Shown here: piece after piece, positions 1 to 7,979 of the stretch
Layout of the letters: each line of letters begins with the position of its first letter
Numbering within the stretch: position 1 is the stretch's first letter
NCBI GenBank assembly: GCA_035275405.1
Contig: DATEMU010000011.1
Location: 62,001 to 126,000, forward strand
Source: Phycisphaerae bacterium
GTDB taxonomy: Bacteria; Planctomycetota; Phycisphaerae; UBA1845; UTPLA1
DNA length: 64,000 nucleotides
Reading direction: 5' to 3'
Notes under the pieces: model-generated
Database searches by the model: none
What the model was told of the DNA's origin: nothing
What the model saw: the letters and a program-made list of their open reading frames with translations, nothing else
Program-made: the position numbers and the translations under genes

Positions 1-2
1 CG

Positions 3-845
3 GCGCTCGGTGACAACCTCTCCGAACTCAATCAGCTTTTTGTGCGACCCACGTCAACGGGCCTGCGCGTCGGGATCACCGGCAATCTCACGACCGACGG
101 AACCGGTCTGTGCCTGTTCATCGACTGTAAGCCCGGCGGTCAGAACGTGCTCAACTTCTCCGGTTACGCGCCGCCGCCGGGCGGCCCGCACCTGCTGACC
201 GGCACGCAACTCGACGCGGGTTTCGAGCCCGACGAGATGATTTTCACGAATACGGCGGGCGGAACGATCTACGTCGATCAATTCACGCTTTTGCCCGGTG
301 GGATCACCAAACTTTACAAGGGCAACGGCACGCTGGGCGACGGCGACGGTCTCTTGAACGGCGGGTCCAACGCCAACGGCATGCAGGCGGCGATGAACAA
401 TTCGAATACGGGCGGCGTGACGGGCAGCAGCGTCGCGAACGCCGCAACGGCAATGCACGGGTTTGATTTCCTGATTCCCTACGCCGACATCGGCGTGGCG
501 GGGCTGAACGGCGGGAATGTGAGGATCGCCGCGTTCATCCTTCGCACCAACGGCGACGTGACGAACCAGTGGCTGCCGGGACTGGGCGGCGGGTACGGCA
601 ACCTCGGCGTCTCGCCGGATTTATCGACGATCCCGCAAAGCCAATTCGTGTCGGTCGCGCTGACCCTCCCCGGCGACATCGACGCCGACGAGGACGTCGA
701 CCTTCTCGATGCCGAGGCGCTCGTCAACGTGCTCCTCGATCAACCCTCCGATCCCGCGCACCCGACTCGCTCAGACCTGAACCGCGACAATTCCGTCGAC
801 GCCCTCGACATTGCCGGGATGACGGAAGCGATGATGTTGAATTAA
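3..845 (+). CDS. Exported planctomycete protein with C-terminal dockerin-like segment (5' end outside window)
   Basis: The reading frame is open to the left edge (reading ALGDNLSELNQLFV before the first GTG at 42), so this is the 3' part of a longer gene. The body is Gly/Asn/Thr-rich (GGQNVLNFSGY, LDAGFEPDEMIFTN, NNSNTGGVTGSS), like a family of long exported planctomycete proteins of unknown role. The last ~60 residues hold two Ca-binding-like loops (GDIDADEDVDLLDAEAL and SDLNRDNSVDALDIAGM), a dockerin type I-like pair that recurs in three other proteins of this window. I infer an exported or surface-associated protein. Binding partner and function are not recognisable. Confidence 0.75.
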   Translation, partial: ALGDNLSELNQLFVRPTSTGLRVGITGNLTTDGTGLCLFIDCKPGGQNVLNFSGYAPPPGGPHLLTGTQLDAGFEPDEMIFTNTAGGTIYVDQFTLLPGGITKLYKGNGTLGDGDGLLNGGSNANGMQAAMNNSNTGGVTGSSVANAATAMHGFDFLIPYADIGVAGLNGGNVRIAAFILRTNGDVTNQWLPGLGGGYGNLGVSPDLSTIPQSQFVSVALTLPGDIDADEDVDLLDAEALVNVLLDQPSDPAHPTRSDLNRDNSVDALDIAGMTEAMMLN

Positions 846-889
846 GTGCGGGCGAATGTGACGCAGGTAGACAAGGTTCTTGCCCAGCT

Positions 890-1309
890 TTATTCCCCAA
901 TAATCTTTACCAACACCCGCTTCTTCCGCCGGCCGTCGAACTCGCCGTAGAAGATCTGCTCCCACGGGCCGAAGTCCAGCTTCCCGCCGGTCACCGCCAC
1001 CACAACCTCGCGGCCCATGATCGTTCGCTTCAAGTGCGCGTCGGCGTTGTCCTCGCCGGTGTCGTTGTGGCGGTACTGGCTGACGGGCTCATGCGGGGCG
1101 AGGCCCTCCAGCCAGCGCTCGAAGTCGGCGTGCAGACCGCGCTCGTCGTCGTTAATGAAGACGCTGGCCGAGATGTGCATGGCGTTGACGAGGCACAGCC
1201 CTTCGCGGATGCCGCTCTCCTTGAGGGCCGCTTCGACCTGCGGCGTGACGTTGACGTAGGCCCGACGGGTCGTGATCTCGAGCCAGAGTTCTTTGCGGAA
1301 ATGTTTCAT
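890..1309 (-). CDS. yjbQ: YjbQ/UPF0047 family protein (secondary thiamine-phosphate synthase-like)
   Basis: The 139-residue protein has the usual length of the YjbQ (UPF0047) family. It shows the family landmarks: the strand-rich start [15 protein letters not shown], the conserved [12 protein letters not shown] stretch with its His, and the C-terminal [19 protein letters not shown] block followed by [10 protein letters not shown]. Members are small cytosolic trimeric proteins; E. coli YjbQ has weak thiamine-phosphate synthase activity, and the true physiological role is unsettled. The ATG at 1309 is the natural start. It lies downstream of the secreted protease on the same strand, with 175 nt and two hairpins between them, so it is probably transcribed separately. 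Confidence 0.85.
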   Translation of the reverse strand: MKHFRKELWLEITTRRAYVNVTPQVEAALKESGIREGLCLVNAMHISASVFINDDERGLHADFERWLEGLAPHEPVSQYRHNDTGEDNADAHLKRTIMGREVVVAVTGGKLDFGPWEQIFYGEFDGRRKKRVLVKIIGE

Positions 1310-1377
1310 GGATATTGCGGATTGTCCGTGACTTCACATGACTCCGCAAATCCTCGGCCTCGGGATGAATCAGAACC

Positions 1378-1467
1378 AGGCACGCGAGTGCCTGCAAGGG
1401 GGTGCTTGAACCCAGAGCAATCACTGACTCGCGCGGCGGCGTGTGCTTACCCGGCCTTGCGGCCGGG
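1378..1467. terminator. Two short hairpins between the subtilase and yjbQ
   Basis: AGGCAC-GCGA-GTGCCT (1378-1393) is a 6-bp stem closed by a GNRA loop. CCCGGCC-TTGC-GGCCGGG (1450-1467) is a 7-bp stem with a 4-nt loop. Read on the minus strand, the second lies 18 nt after the subtilase stop codon. There is no T-run, so a terminator or mRNA 3'-end stabiliser is inferred. The 175-nt gap holds no other recognisable feature. Confidence 0.4.
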
Positions 1468-1484
1468 GTGCTGATGGGCATTCG

Positions 1485-3149
1485 CTACAGCCCCAGCAGA
1501 TCGTTCACAAAGATCGGCACATCCGCCGCGTCGGGCAGGCCGTCGGCATTGATGTCCGAGCGGCGAAGCTCGTCCAGATCCTGATTGATACCCATCAGGC
1601 TGTCCACGAAGTGCTGGACGTCGTTGCCGTCCGCCAGGCCGTCGCCGTCGATGTCGCTATGGATAAACTGAATCGCCGCGTCCACGTCGATGATCCCGTA
1701 CCCTTGGACATATTCAAAATCGAAATAAAATGTGGCCAGGAATATGTCGGAAGTGTGAAACAGCGCGCGGCGGACCTTGTCGGCGGTCCAATCCGGGTGG
1801 GCCTGGAGAATCAGGGCGACGCCACCGGCGACCAAGGGCGTGGAGAGGGACGTGCCATTCACGCCGACGATGCTGGTATTGTTGGAGGACGTGACCGTCA
1901 TCGTCGACACGCCGCGAGCCACGACCTCCGGCTTGACACGGCCGTCAGCGCTGGGGCCATCCGACGTGAACCATGCCGATGTGCCGGCGGAATCGACGGC
2001 GCCGCAGGTGATCACTTCATACGCGTCGGACGGCGCAATCAGGTGCGACGTGCCCTGGTCGGCATCGTGACCCTCGTTTCCCGCCGCGGTGCAGCAGACC
2101 ATACCGTTGGCGGTGGCGATATTTACAGCGACCGTCGTCACGGCGGTCTGGCCATCCAGATCCGCCTGCGTATACCAGTCGATGTAGCCAAGGGAACTGG
2201 TGGCCATGTCCGCGCCGTTGAGTTCGAGCCATTCCAGCCCAGCGACGTAGTTATCCTCCTCCGCGGGGACCTCCTGGCTGATGTCTTCCGTCTTGGCCAG
2301 CAAGAACTCGGCGTCGTACGCCGCGCCGACGAGCACGTTGGGATGAAATGCGCCCAACACGCCGAGGATGTACGTGCCATGGTCAGACTGGCCTCCCGGA
2401 TCGCCGCCTTCCTGCGCCGTGTTGCCGTCGCTATCAACGAAATCATACTCCGCGATGATCTGCACGGGGTGCGCGCCGCCGGTCGATTGATTGAAGGCCG
2501 TGTGCGTGCGATTGAAGCCGGTGTCGAGGATGCCGACGACGACGCCCGCGCCGGTATAGCCCGCGTCGTGCGCGCCGACGACGTTAATTTGCGCGAGCTG
2601 ATTGTACGAGTTGTTGTACCACGAAGGATCGCCGCGCGGGGCGGTCTCCGACACGGGTGTCTCGGGCATCGGCCGCCGACGAGCGGCGCGGGCGACCGGT
2701 TGAATCCGCCGGACGAACGACAACCTTTCCAACTGAGCGATTTGCCCGGGCGTAGCATCGGCGCTGACACCGTTCAGCCAGCGGCTTTCGTGGCGAATCT
2801 TCGCTCCCGTCGCGCGAACCGCGTCCACGTATGAGCGGACAGGGGCAAGATCGCGCGCATCCACCAGGCCGGCGGCCGTCCGCCGCAGTTGGCGCCGGTG
2901 TTGGGTCCGCGCCGGCAGTTCGACGGCCCTCTGGGCAAGCCTCTCCTGCCGGTCGGTCTCGTTGCGGACATTCTTGTCCGTGAAGAAAACCCAGACGCGT
3001 AGCAACTCTTCCGGCCGCTCGACGAGACGGATTTGAAGCACGGGAGATACGACCGGCGCCAGCCTGGGCTGATAGTCAATCGGCCGTGGGGCCTCGGAAA
3101 AGCCAAACGATAGGGAAACGCCAAGAACGGCAAAGGTCGTCGCAATCAT
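1485..3149 (-). CDS. Secreted subtilisin-like (S8) serine protease with C-terminal dockerin-like repeats
   Basis: This 554-residue preproprotein starts with a signal-peptide-like segment (residues 1-20), then a basic propeptide-like region to about residue 175. The S8 domain carries the triad: Asp209 in VVGILDTG, His257 in SDHGTYI, Ser434 in NGTSLSTP, with the oxyanion Asn near 357 (TAAGNEG). The last ~55 residues have two EF-hand-like loops (DIDGDGLADGNDVQ, DINADGLPDAADVP), matching the dockerin-like ending of other exported proteins here. I infer an extracellular or periplasmic Ca-dependent peptidase. A purine-rich AGAGGA lies about 10 nt before the ATG at 3149. Substrate is unknown. Confidence 0.9.
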   Translation of the reverse strand: MIATTFAVLGVSLSFGFSEAPRPIDYQPRLAPVVSPVLQIRLVERPEELLRVWVFFTDKNVRNETDRQERLAQRAVELPARTQHRRQLRRTAAGLVDARDLAPVRSYVDAVRATGAKIRHESRWLNGVSADATPGQIAQLERLSFVRRIQPVARAARRRPMPETPVSETAPRGDPSWYNNSYNQLAQINVVGAHDAGYTGAGVVVGILDTGFNRTHTAFNQSTGGAHPVQIIAEYDFVDSDGNTAQEGGDPGGQSDHGTYILGVLGAFHPNVLVGAAYDAEFLLAKTEDISQEVPAEEDNYVAGLEWLELNGADMATSSLGYIDWYTQADLDGQTAVTTVAVNIATANGMVCCTAAGNEGHDADQGTSHLIAPSDAYEVITCGAVDSAGTSAWFTSDGPSADGRVKPEVVARGVSTMTVTSSNNTSIVGVNGTSLSTPLVAGGVALILQAHPDWTADKVRRALFHTSDIFLATFYFDFEYVQGYGIIDVDAAIQFIHSDIDGDGLADGNDVQHFVDSLMGINQDLDELRRSDINADGLPDAADVPIFVNDLLGL

Positions 3150-3260
3150 CGATCTAGGTTCCTCTCCCCCGCGGCCGGCTGGCCATGGCCTGCGGAAACT
3201 GGCGGGCTCTCCTAATTATACCCCGACCCCCTGCGTTGTTGGAAGCCCCTGTGACAGTTT

Positions 3261-5261
3261 CTAAAAAGGACGCGTCGAGGGTTGAGAGGCCGCATCCAGC
3301 TTCTTAAGAACGATGTCCAGCCGCCGCCGTGCATCCTTGTGATCCGGGCGGAGTTTCAGGGCTTCCAGATACTGGCCCGCGGCCTCGGCCGGTCGCCCGC
3401 GATTTTCCAGGAGGGTGGCGAGGTTGTAGCGGGCGTTGAAGTAGTTCGGATTCAGTCGCAGCGCGGCATTGAACTCTTTGACCGCCTCGTCGAACTGGCC
3501 GATTTGCGTCAGTGCGGCGGCGAGGTTGTTGTGCCATCCGGCCTCATTCGGCCTCAAATTCAACGCGCGGCGATAATGCTCGACGGATTCCCCGAGGCGC
3601 CCGACAGCGTTCAGCGCCAGGGCCAGGTTGTAGCGCGCCTCGGCATAATCAGAGTCGATCCGCAGCGCGGCCTGAAAATGCTCCATCGCCTCTTCATAAT
3701 CGCGCCGCCCGGCGATGAGCTGGCCGAGATTGTTATGCGCCTTTGCAAAATCAGGAAACAGCAGTAGCGCTTCGCGATATTGGGCGATGGCCTCATCCGT
3801 CCGCGAGACCGCCGCCAGGGCGACACCGTAGGAGAAGTGGATCGTTGCATTGGGCCCGCCGATTTGAAGCGCAGTTTCAAAAACCGGTATTGCATCGCGA
3901 GGTTTCCCGTCGGCCACGAGTGCATTGCCCATATTGTTGTAGGCGCGGACGTTTAGCGGTCTTTGGAAAACCACGTCGGTCCACATCTTGAAAGAACTGG
4001 CGTATAGCTTGTTGCGGTGGTGTGTAACACTGGCAAGAACAATCGCGATGGCGACAAGTAGGGCGGTTGTCGCGCCCTCATATCGAAGGAACCGATGCGC
4101 CACAGCGACCATGAACAGTAGAACAATCGCAGCGAGCGGCAAATACATGCGATGTTCAAAGGCCGCGTCCTGGATGGGCACGAAGCTCGATGTCGGCGCG
4201 AGGATCAGAAAGAACGCCGCGCCAAGGAAGCCCAGCGCCGGCCGCCGAATCCACGCCCAGATTGTCGCGGCGAGGAGGAGGACGATCCCCGCAAGCGGCA
4301 GCGCGGCGTCCCCGAATTTCTTCGTAATCGGCCAAGCGTAGTCGAGGCATAGCGGGTGCGGCCAGATTGCCAGCCGCAGATAGTGCAAGATTACCCCCGC
4401 CTGGGTCAGCGCATATTCGACGGGCGTCGATCGCGTCACACCGAACCCGACGGTCACATGCGCTTCCGGCGACGTCTCAACTATGCCGCGCAGTACCCCG
4501 GTCACTGCGAGAATTGACCATGTCGCTGCCAGCGCCAGGTGCACCCCCCAGCGGCGGCGAAAGACGTCGCGCCAATTGCCGGCGAAAAACGCGCGATCGT
4601 AAAGCAACACGACGACCGGCGCGGAGACCATGACGGCCTTGCTGCACATCCCGAGCGCGCAGGCAATGACACTCAAGGCGAACCATCTCCGCCAATTCGT
4701 TTCCGCACCGCGCGCAAACCAGTAAAGCGTGAGCAGGTAAAACAGCCCCATCATGGATTCGCTGCGCTGAATGACGTAAGTGACAGCCTGCGTGTGCAGG
4801 GGATGGACCGCCCATACGAGGGCAGCGGCGAAAGCGAGGGGGAGGGCTCCGGCACTCAGCCGGTGTGCGTCAATTCGGCCCAGCGTCCGCCGCACCACGC
4901 CGAATAGCATCAGCGCCGCGAGTACGTGGATGACGAGGTTGAGCGCGTGGTAACTCCATGGCTTCACGCCGCTGATCGCGTAATTGACCGCCAGCGACAG
5001 ATCGACGATCGGTCGCGGGCCGGAAAGGATTGGTCCGATCGGCCACAGTTGATGAATCCGCCGGTTCTCGACGATCGCCCGCGTGTCATCGAGGAGGAAG
5101 ACGCCCCAGAAGCTATTGGCATATGCCGCCAGAACGACAACGACCAGCGCGACGATGCACGCGGAAATTCGCGGCTTGGTTTGGACGGACAATTTCTTCG
5201 TCTGGGGCATCTCGCCGCGCATTATCACGGCCCGCGGCACCGGTGGCGAACCAATATGCAC
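3261..5261 (-). CDS. Polytopic membrane protein with C-terminal TPRs (TMTC/GT-C-like)
   Basis: The N-terminal ~400 residues contain roughly ten hydrophobic segments with a luminal LLDD motif right after the first (ANSFWGVFLLDD), the arrangement of GT-C glycosyltransferases and TMTC proteins. The C-terminal third is a run of tetratricopeptide repeats (for example YNNMGNALVADGKPRDAIPV, RPNEAGWHNNLAAAL, NYFNARYNLATLL), about seven units. The motif PTSSFVPIxDxxFEHRMYL is shared almost word for word with the protein at 40708-42474, so the two are paralogs. Lipid-linked sugar transfer to exported protein is an inference; no activity is proven for this bacterial group. Start is uncertain: ATGs at 5261, 5222 and 5210 all lack a good ribosome binding site. 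Confidence 0.75.
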   Translation of the reverse strand: MHIGSPPVPRAVIMRGEMPQTKKLSVQTKPRISACIVALVVVVLAAYANSFWGVFLLDDTRAIVENRRIHQLWPIGPILSGPRPIVDLSLAVNYAISGVKPWSYHALNLVIHVLAALMLFGVVRRTLGRIDAHRLSAGALPLAFAAALVWAVHPLHTQAVTYVIQRSESMMGLFYLLTLYWFARGAETNWRRWFALSVIACALGMCSKAVMVSAPVVVLLYDRAFFAGNWRDVFRRRWGVHLALAATWSILAVTGVLRGIVETSPEAHVTVGFGVTRSTPVEYALTQAGVILHYLRLAIWPHPLCLDYAWPITKKFGDAALPLAGIVLLLAATIWAWIRRPALGFLGAAFFLILAPTSSFVPIQDAAFEHRMYLPLAAIVLLFMVAVAHRFLRYEGATTALLVAIAIVLASVTHHRNKLYASSFKMWTDVVFQRPLNVRAYNNMGNALVADGKPRDAIPVFETALQIGGPNATIHFSYGVALAAVSRTDEAIAQYREALLLFPDFAKAHNNLGQLIAGRRDYEEAMEHFQAALRIDSDYAEARYNLALALNAVGRLGESVEHYRRALNLRPNEAGWHNNLAAALTQIGQFDEAVKEFNAALRLNPNYFNARYNLATLLENRGRPAEAAGQYLEALKLRPDHKDARRRLDIVLKKLDAASQPSTRPF

Positions 5262-5283
5262 ATCGACGGAGGAAGGTGCCGGC

Positions 5284-5934
5284 TTACCGCTTTACGCCTA
5301 CCCAAAGCCCGTCGCCCAGCGGCACGATCACGCTCACCAAACGGTTTTCCCGGGCCATCACCTCGTTGAACGCGCGGACCGCCGGCGCCTCGCGGTCGGT
5401 CGGATGTTCATCAAACAGTTGACCGAACGCAAAGGCGTTATCCGCCATGATGAGCCCGCCGGGGCGGACAATGCGCAGACACTCCCGCAAGTAATCGCCG
5501 TAGCTGGCCTTGTCGGCATCGAGAAACGCCGCATCCGCCGAATCGGTCGCAAAGCGCGGGAGCACCTCCATCCCCGCGCCGCGGTGAAGTTCGATGCGCT
5601 CGGCGACATCCGACCGCTTGAACCACGCATCGGCAAAGTCCGCGTGCTTTGGATCGAGTTCGATCGTCCGAACGCGGCCCTCCGTCGGAAGCGCCCTGGC
5701 CATGCTGATCGCCGAGTAACCGGCGAGCGTGCCCACTTCGAAGACCTCTCTCGCCTTGTTGAGCCGCAGCAGGATCTGCATGAACGCGGCCTGCTCCGGA
5801 CAGATCGAAATCTCCGGAATCCCCGCCGCCGCGGCTTCACGCTTCAGGCTCGTAAGAAGATCATCCTCTTGAATTGTTCGCTCAGCGATGTAGCGGAAGT
5901 GGTCAGCGGTGACGAGCGTGGAGGTCGTGGACAT
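5284..5934 (-). CDS. SAM-dependent O-methyltransferase (family 3, caffeoyl-CoA OMT-like)
   Basis: The 216-residue class I methyltransferase shows the OMT family 3 pattern: the SAM-binding VFEVGTLAGYSAISMA, the acidic second strand RTIELDPKHADFA, and the metal-binding DAAFLDADKASYGDYL with a later MADNAF. Such enzymes transfer methyl groups to catechol-type or other small hydroxylated acceptors with a divalent metal; the acceptor cannot be predicted. I chose the ATG at 5934 over an upstream GTG at 5955, because the longer version starts inside a GGCGGGT/ACCCGCC hairpin. The gene follows nuoC on the same strand after that hairpin and is only 22 nt before the TPR membrane protein, but there is no clear functional link. 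Confidence 0.88.
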   Translation of the reverse strand: MSTTSTLVTADHFRYIAERTIQEDDLLTSLKREAAAAGIPEISICPEQAAFMQILLRLNKAREVFEVGTLAGYSAISMARALPTEGRVRTIELDPKHADFADAWFKRSDVAERIELHRGAGMEVLPRFATDSADAAFLDADKASYGDYLRECLRIVRPGGLIMADNAFAFGQLFDEHPTDREAPAVRAFNEVMARENRLVSVIVPLGDGLWVGVKR

Positions 5935-5943
5935 AACACGTAG

Positions 5944-5960
5944 GGCGGGTTCCACCCGCC
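5944..5960. repeat. GGCGGGT-TCC-ACCCGCC hairpin
   Basis: A 7-bp perfect stem with a 3-nt loop sits between the nuoC stop and the methyltransferase start. Related GGCGGGC/GCCCGCC stems occur at 16248-16267 and 17822-17838, always between genes, which suggests a dispersed extragenic palindrome. It could also end nuoC transcription, though no T-run follows. Confidence 0.5.
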
Positions 5961-5967
5961 AATCACA

Positions 5968-6501
5968 CTATGCGCTGTCCCGGTGCAGGACCGGATAATT
6001 CTCGCGCTCGCCCTTTCCGCGAAGGGGATAGTCCTTGCGGAGTGGAAACGCCTCGAACGCGTCCCAAGTGAGAATTCGGCGCAGGTCCGGATGGCCCTCG
6101 AACACGACGCCGTACATGTCGAAGACCTCGCGCTCCATCCACTCCGCCCCCGGCCAGATCGACGTGACCGTCGGGACCGCCGGCCTGGGGTCGTTCGCGA
6201 AACACTTCACCCACAGCCGATGATTGTGCGTGAGCGACAGCAGCGAATAAATCACGCCGTAGCGATCAGTCGCCTCAGGGAAGTTCAGGTAATCGACGCA
6301 TGTCAGGTCGCAGAGTTGCTCAAACCGCGTCCGCGCTTCCTCGCGGAGCAGCCGCATCACCTCGATCAACCGCTCTGGCTCGACGCGTACGTACATCTGA
6401 TCGCCCGGCTGATCGCCGCGCATCACCAGTGGTTGCGCCGCGTAGACCTGTCCGCCGAATTGCGAATTGAGAATCGCCGCAATTTCCTGAGGGCTCGCCA
6501 T
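5968..6501 (-). CDS. nuoC: NADH-quinone oxidoreductase subunit C (30 kDa subunit)
   Basis: The 177-residue protein matches NuoC, a peripheral-arm subunit of respiratory complex I on the cytoplasmic face. Diagnostic stretches are FEQLCDLTCVDYLNFPE, the VPTVTSIWPGAEWMEREVFDMYG core and the C-terminal RRILTWDAFEAFPLRKDYP signature. The start is the ATG at 6501, two bases after the nuoB stop codon, so the two are translationally coupled. An open frame continues far upstream on the same frame, but it overlaps nuoB and is not real. It is a stand-alone NuoC, not fused to NuoD, and no nuoD follows: the next gene is a methyltransferase. Confidence 0.96.
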   Translation of the reverse strand: MASPQEIAAILNSQFGGQVYAAQPLVMRGDQPGDQMYVRVEPERLIEVMRLLREEARTRFEQLCDLTCVDYLNFPEATDRYGVIYSLLSLTHNHRLWVKCFANDPRPAVPTVTSIWPGAEWMEREVFDMYGVVFEGHPDLRRILTWDAFEAFPLRKDYPLRGKGERENYPVLHRDSA

Positions 6502-6503
6502 GG

Positions 6504-7103
6504 CTACTTCGCACCCGCCTCCACGACTTCCGGCACGCGCACCTGAATCATCGGCTCGGCGACCAGCTTGAGCCCACGGCCGCGCTCGGAGCTCGTTTTG
6601 ATCCCGTCCCGTTCCACAATGCGCTGGATCGCCATGATCCCCTCGATCAGCGTCTCCGGTCGCGGCGGGCAGCCGGGCACATACACATCGACCGGCAGGA
6701 ATTGGTCGATCCCCTGCACGACCGCGTACGTATCGAAAACGCCGCCGGTCGAGGCGCAGGCCCCCATCGAGATCACCCACTTCGGCTCGGTCATCTGGAG
6801 ATAGATGCGTTGCAGGACGGGCATCATTTTGATCGCGACGCGACCGGCGCAGATGAGGAGGTCGCACTGGCGCGGGCTGAAGCGCATGACCTCGGCCCCG
6901 AAGCGGGCGATGTCGTAGCGGCTGGCCCCCGTGGCCATCAGCTCGATGCCGCAGCAGGCCGTGGCAAACGGCATCGGCCAGAGCGAGTTCTTGCGCGCCC
7001 AGTTGACGCCCTTTTCGCGGAAGAAGTTGACGAGGGCGTCCAAACGAGTGGTGAGGACATCCTCGCCGGTCATGGTGTGCGGATCGTATTCGTGTTTGGC
7101 CAT
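6504..7103 (-). CDS. nuoB: NADH-quinone oxidoreductase subunit B (PSST subunit)
   Basis: The 199-residue protein is NuoB, which carries cluster N2, the last 4Fe-4S cluster before ubiquinone or menaquinone in complex I. All four ligands are visible: Cys50-Cys51 in FATACCGIE, Cys117 in MGACAST and Cys146 in VPGCPPRP. The conserved [14 protein letters not shown] segment is present. The C-terminal ~35 residues after [12 protein letters not shown] are a variable tail. It sits 36 nt downstream of nuoA and 2 nt upstream of nuoC, giving the standard nuoA-nuoB-nuoC order. Confidence 0.97.
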   Translation of the reverse strand: MAKHEYDPHTMTGEDVLTTRLDALVNFFREKGVNWARKNSLWPMPFATACCGIELMATGASRYDIARFGAEVMRFSPRQCDLLICAGRVAIKMMPVLQRIYLQMTEPKWVISMGACASTGGVFDTYAVVQGIDQFLPVDVYVPGCPPRPETLIEGIMAIQRIVERDGIKTSSERGRGLKLVAEPMIQVRVPEVVEAGAK

Positions 7104-7139
7104 TCTCGGTGGATTGTAGCAAATAGAACGGGCCTGGTG

Positions 7140-7535
7140 CTAATCGTACCGAAACACGCCCTTGCCCCACGCATATACGTATCCCACGAGCAGGATCGCG
7201 AAGAAGATGACCATTTCGTAGAAGAGGAAGGTCAGTTCGGCCGGGGCGGCGGCGGTCCTGGCTTTGGAGAAGAGTATCGCCCACGGGTACATGAAGACCA
7301 GCTCCACGTCGAAGAGCAGGAACAGCATCGCCACCATGTAAAAACGGACGTTGAATCGCCGCCGGGCGTCGCCGACGACTTCCATGCCCGATTCGTACGT
7401 TGCGTCCTTGCGCGGACCGCTCCGTTTGGCCTTCGGCAGTAATTGTGTGATGAGGATGATCGACGTGGCGATGACCATGACGAGCAGGATAAGCACGCCG
7501 ATGGGACCGTAACCGGGAGCCGTCGCCAGTAGCAT
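7140..7535 (-). CDS. nuoA: NADH-quinone oxidoreductase subunit A
   Basis: The 131-residue membrane subunit of complex I has three hydrophobic helices (about residues 10-30, 68-88 and 98-120) and the family motifs YESGMEV, RRRFNVRFYMVAMLFLLFDVE and YPWA. It sits in the membrane arm near the quinone site. The start at 7535 (MLLATAPGYGP) is well placed, but no Shine-Dalgarno precedes it: the upstream bases are a run of AGTGGNN-type heptamers. It follows the small basic protein at 7577-7897 by 41 nt. Confidence 0.94.
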   Translation of the reverse strand: MLLATAPGYGPIGVLILLVMVIATSIILITQLLPKAKRSGPRKDATYESGMEVVGDARRRFNVRFYMVAMLFLLFDVELVFMYPWAILFSKARTAAAPAELTFLFYEMVIFFAILLVGYVYAWGKGVFRYD

Positions 7536-7538
7536 GAA

Positions 7539-7570
7539 AGTGGTCAGTGGCTAGTGGACAGTGGTCAGTG
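7539..7570. repeat. Heptameric tandem repeat in the nuoA leader
   Basis: Four AGTGGNN heptamers (AGTGGTC, AGTGGCT, AGTGGAC, AGTGGTC) plus AGTG fill the gap between nuoA and the upstream gene. The first and last 11 nt (AGTGGTCAGTG) are identical. The repeat occupies the position where the nuoA ribosome binding site should be. Confidence 0.7.
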
Positions 7571-7576
7571 CCGGAC

Positions 7577-7897
7577 CTACTTGCCGGCTTTCACTTCGAC
7601 GAACCGCGCGACGCTGCCGAGGTCGCGGATCACGTCGCTCGTCGCCAGGATGCTGCACGCGTCGCCCGCCTTGGGCTGCACGAGCCGCGGGGCCTTCGAG
7701 CGGACCTCCCACGGCCGGCCGCCGCGGCGTCGCGGATCGACCGCGTCCGCCAGAAGCTTCTTCCTCCGCACGCGGGCGCGCTTGTTGATCGGGTCCTTGG
7801 CGAAGATCCGCGAGAGCGTCTTGGCCGCCGCCTCGTTCGAGGGGCTTTTTGTCACTTTGATGCTCACCTTGCTGCCGGGCTTGATGTCAACGGGCAT
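7577..7897 (-). CDS. Small basic protein of unknown function between infC and nuoA
   Basis: The 106-residue, strongly basic protein begins MPVDIKPGSKVSIKVTKS and has an Arg/Lys-rich middle (NKRARVRRKKLLADAVDPRR) and a strand-rich end (SVARFVEVKAGK). I do not recognise the family. An excellent ribosome binding site (AGGAGTGATTACCC before ATG) supports it as a real gene, and the GTGATTACCCAT string is shared exactly with the infC start. It occupies the place where rpmI and rplT normally follow infC. The basic charge and position suggest an RNA- or ribosome-associated protein, as inference only. It is not ribosomal protein L35 or L20 by sequence. Confidence 0.8.
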   Translation of the reverse strand: MPVDIKPGSKVSIKVTKSPSNEAAAKTLSRIFAKDPINKRARVRRKKLLADAVDPRRRGGRPWEVRSKAPRLVQPKAGDACSILATSDVIRDLGSVARFVEVKAGK

Positions 7898-7979
7898 GGG
7901 TAATCACTCCTGTCAACTGATTTCGAGCAGAGCAGCATACCGCCACCGCCGCCAAATGCAAGATAAGCAAGGCAATCCA

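Noticed and set aside
1443..2834. A 463-codon plus-strand frame opposite the subtilase
   Set aside because: It is a shadow of the protease gene; the translation has no recognisable domain.
5968..7284. A 438-codon minus-strand frame that looks like a fused NuoB-NuoC
   Set aside because: Its first ~260 codons overlap nuoB in another frame. The true nuoC begins at the ATG at 6501.
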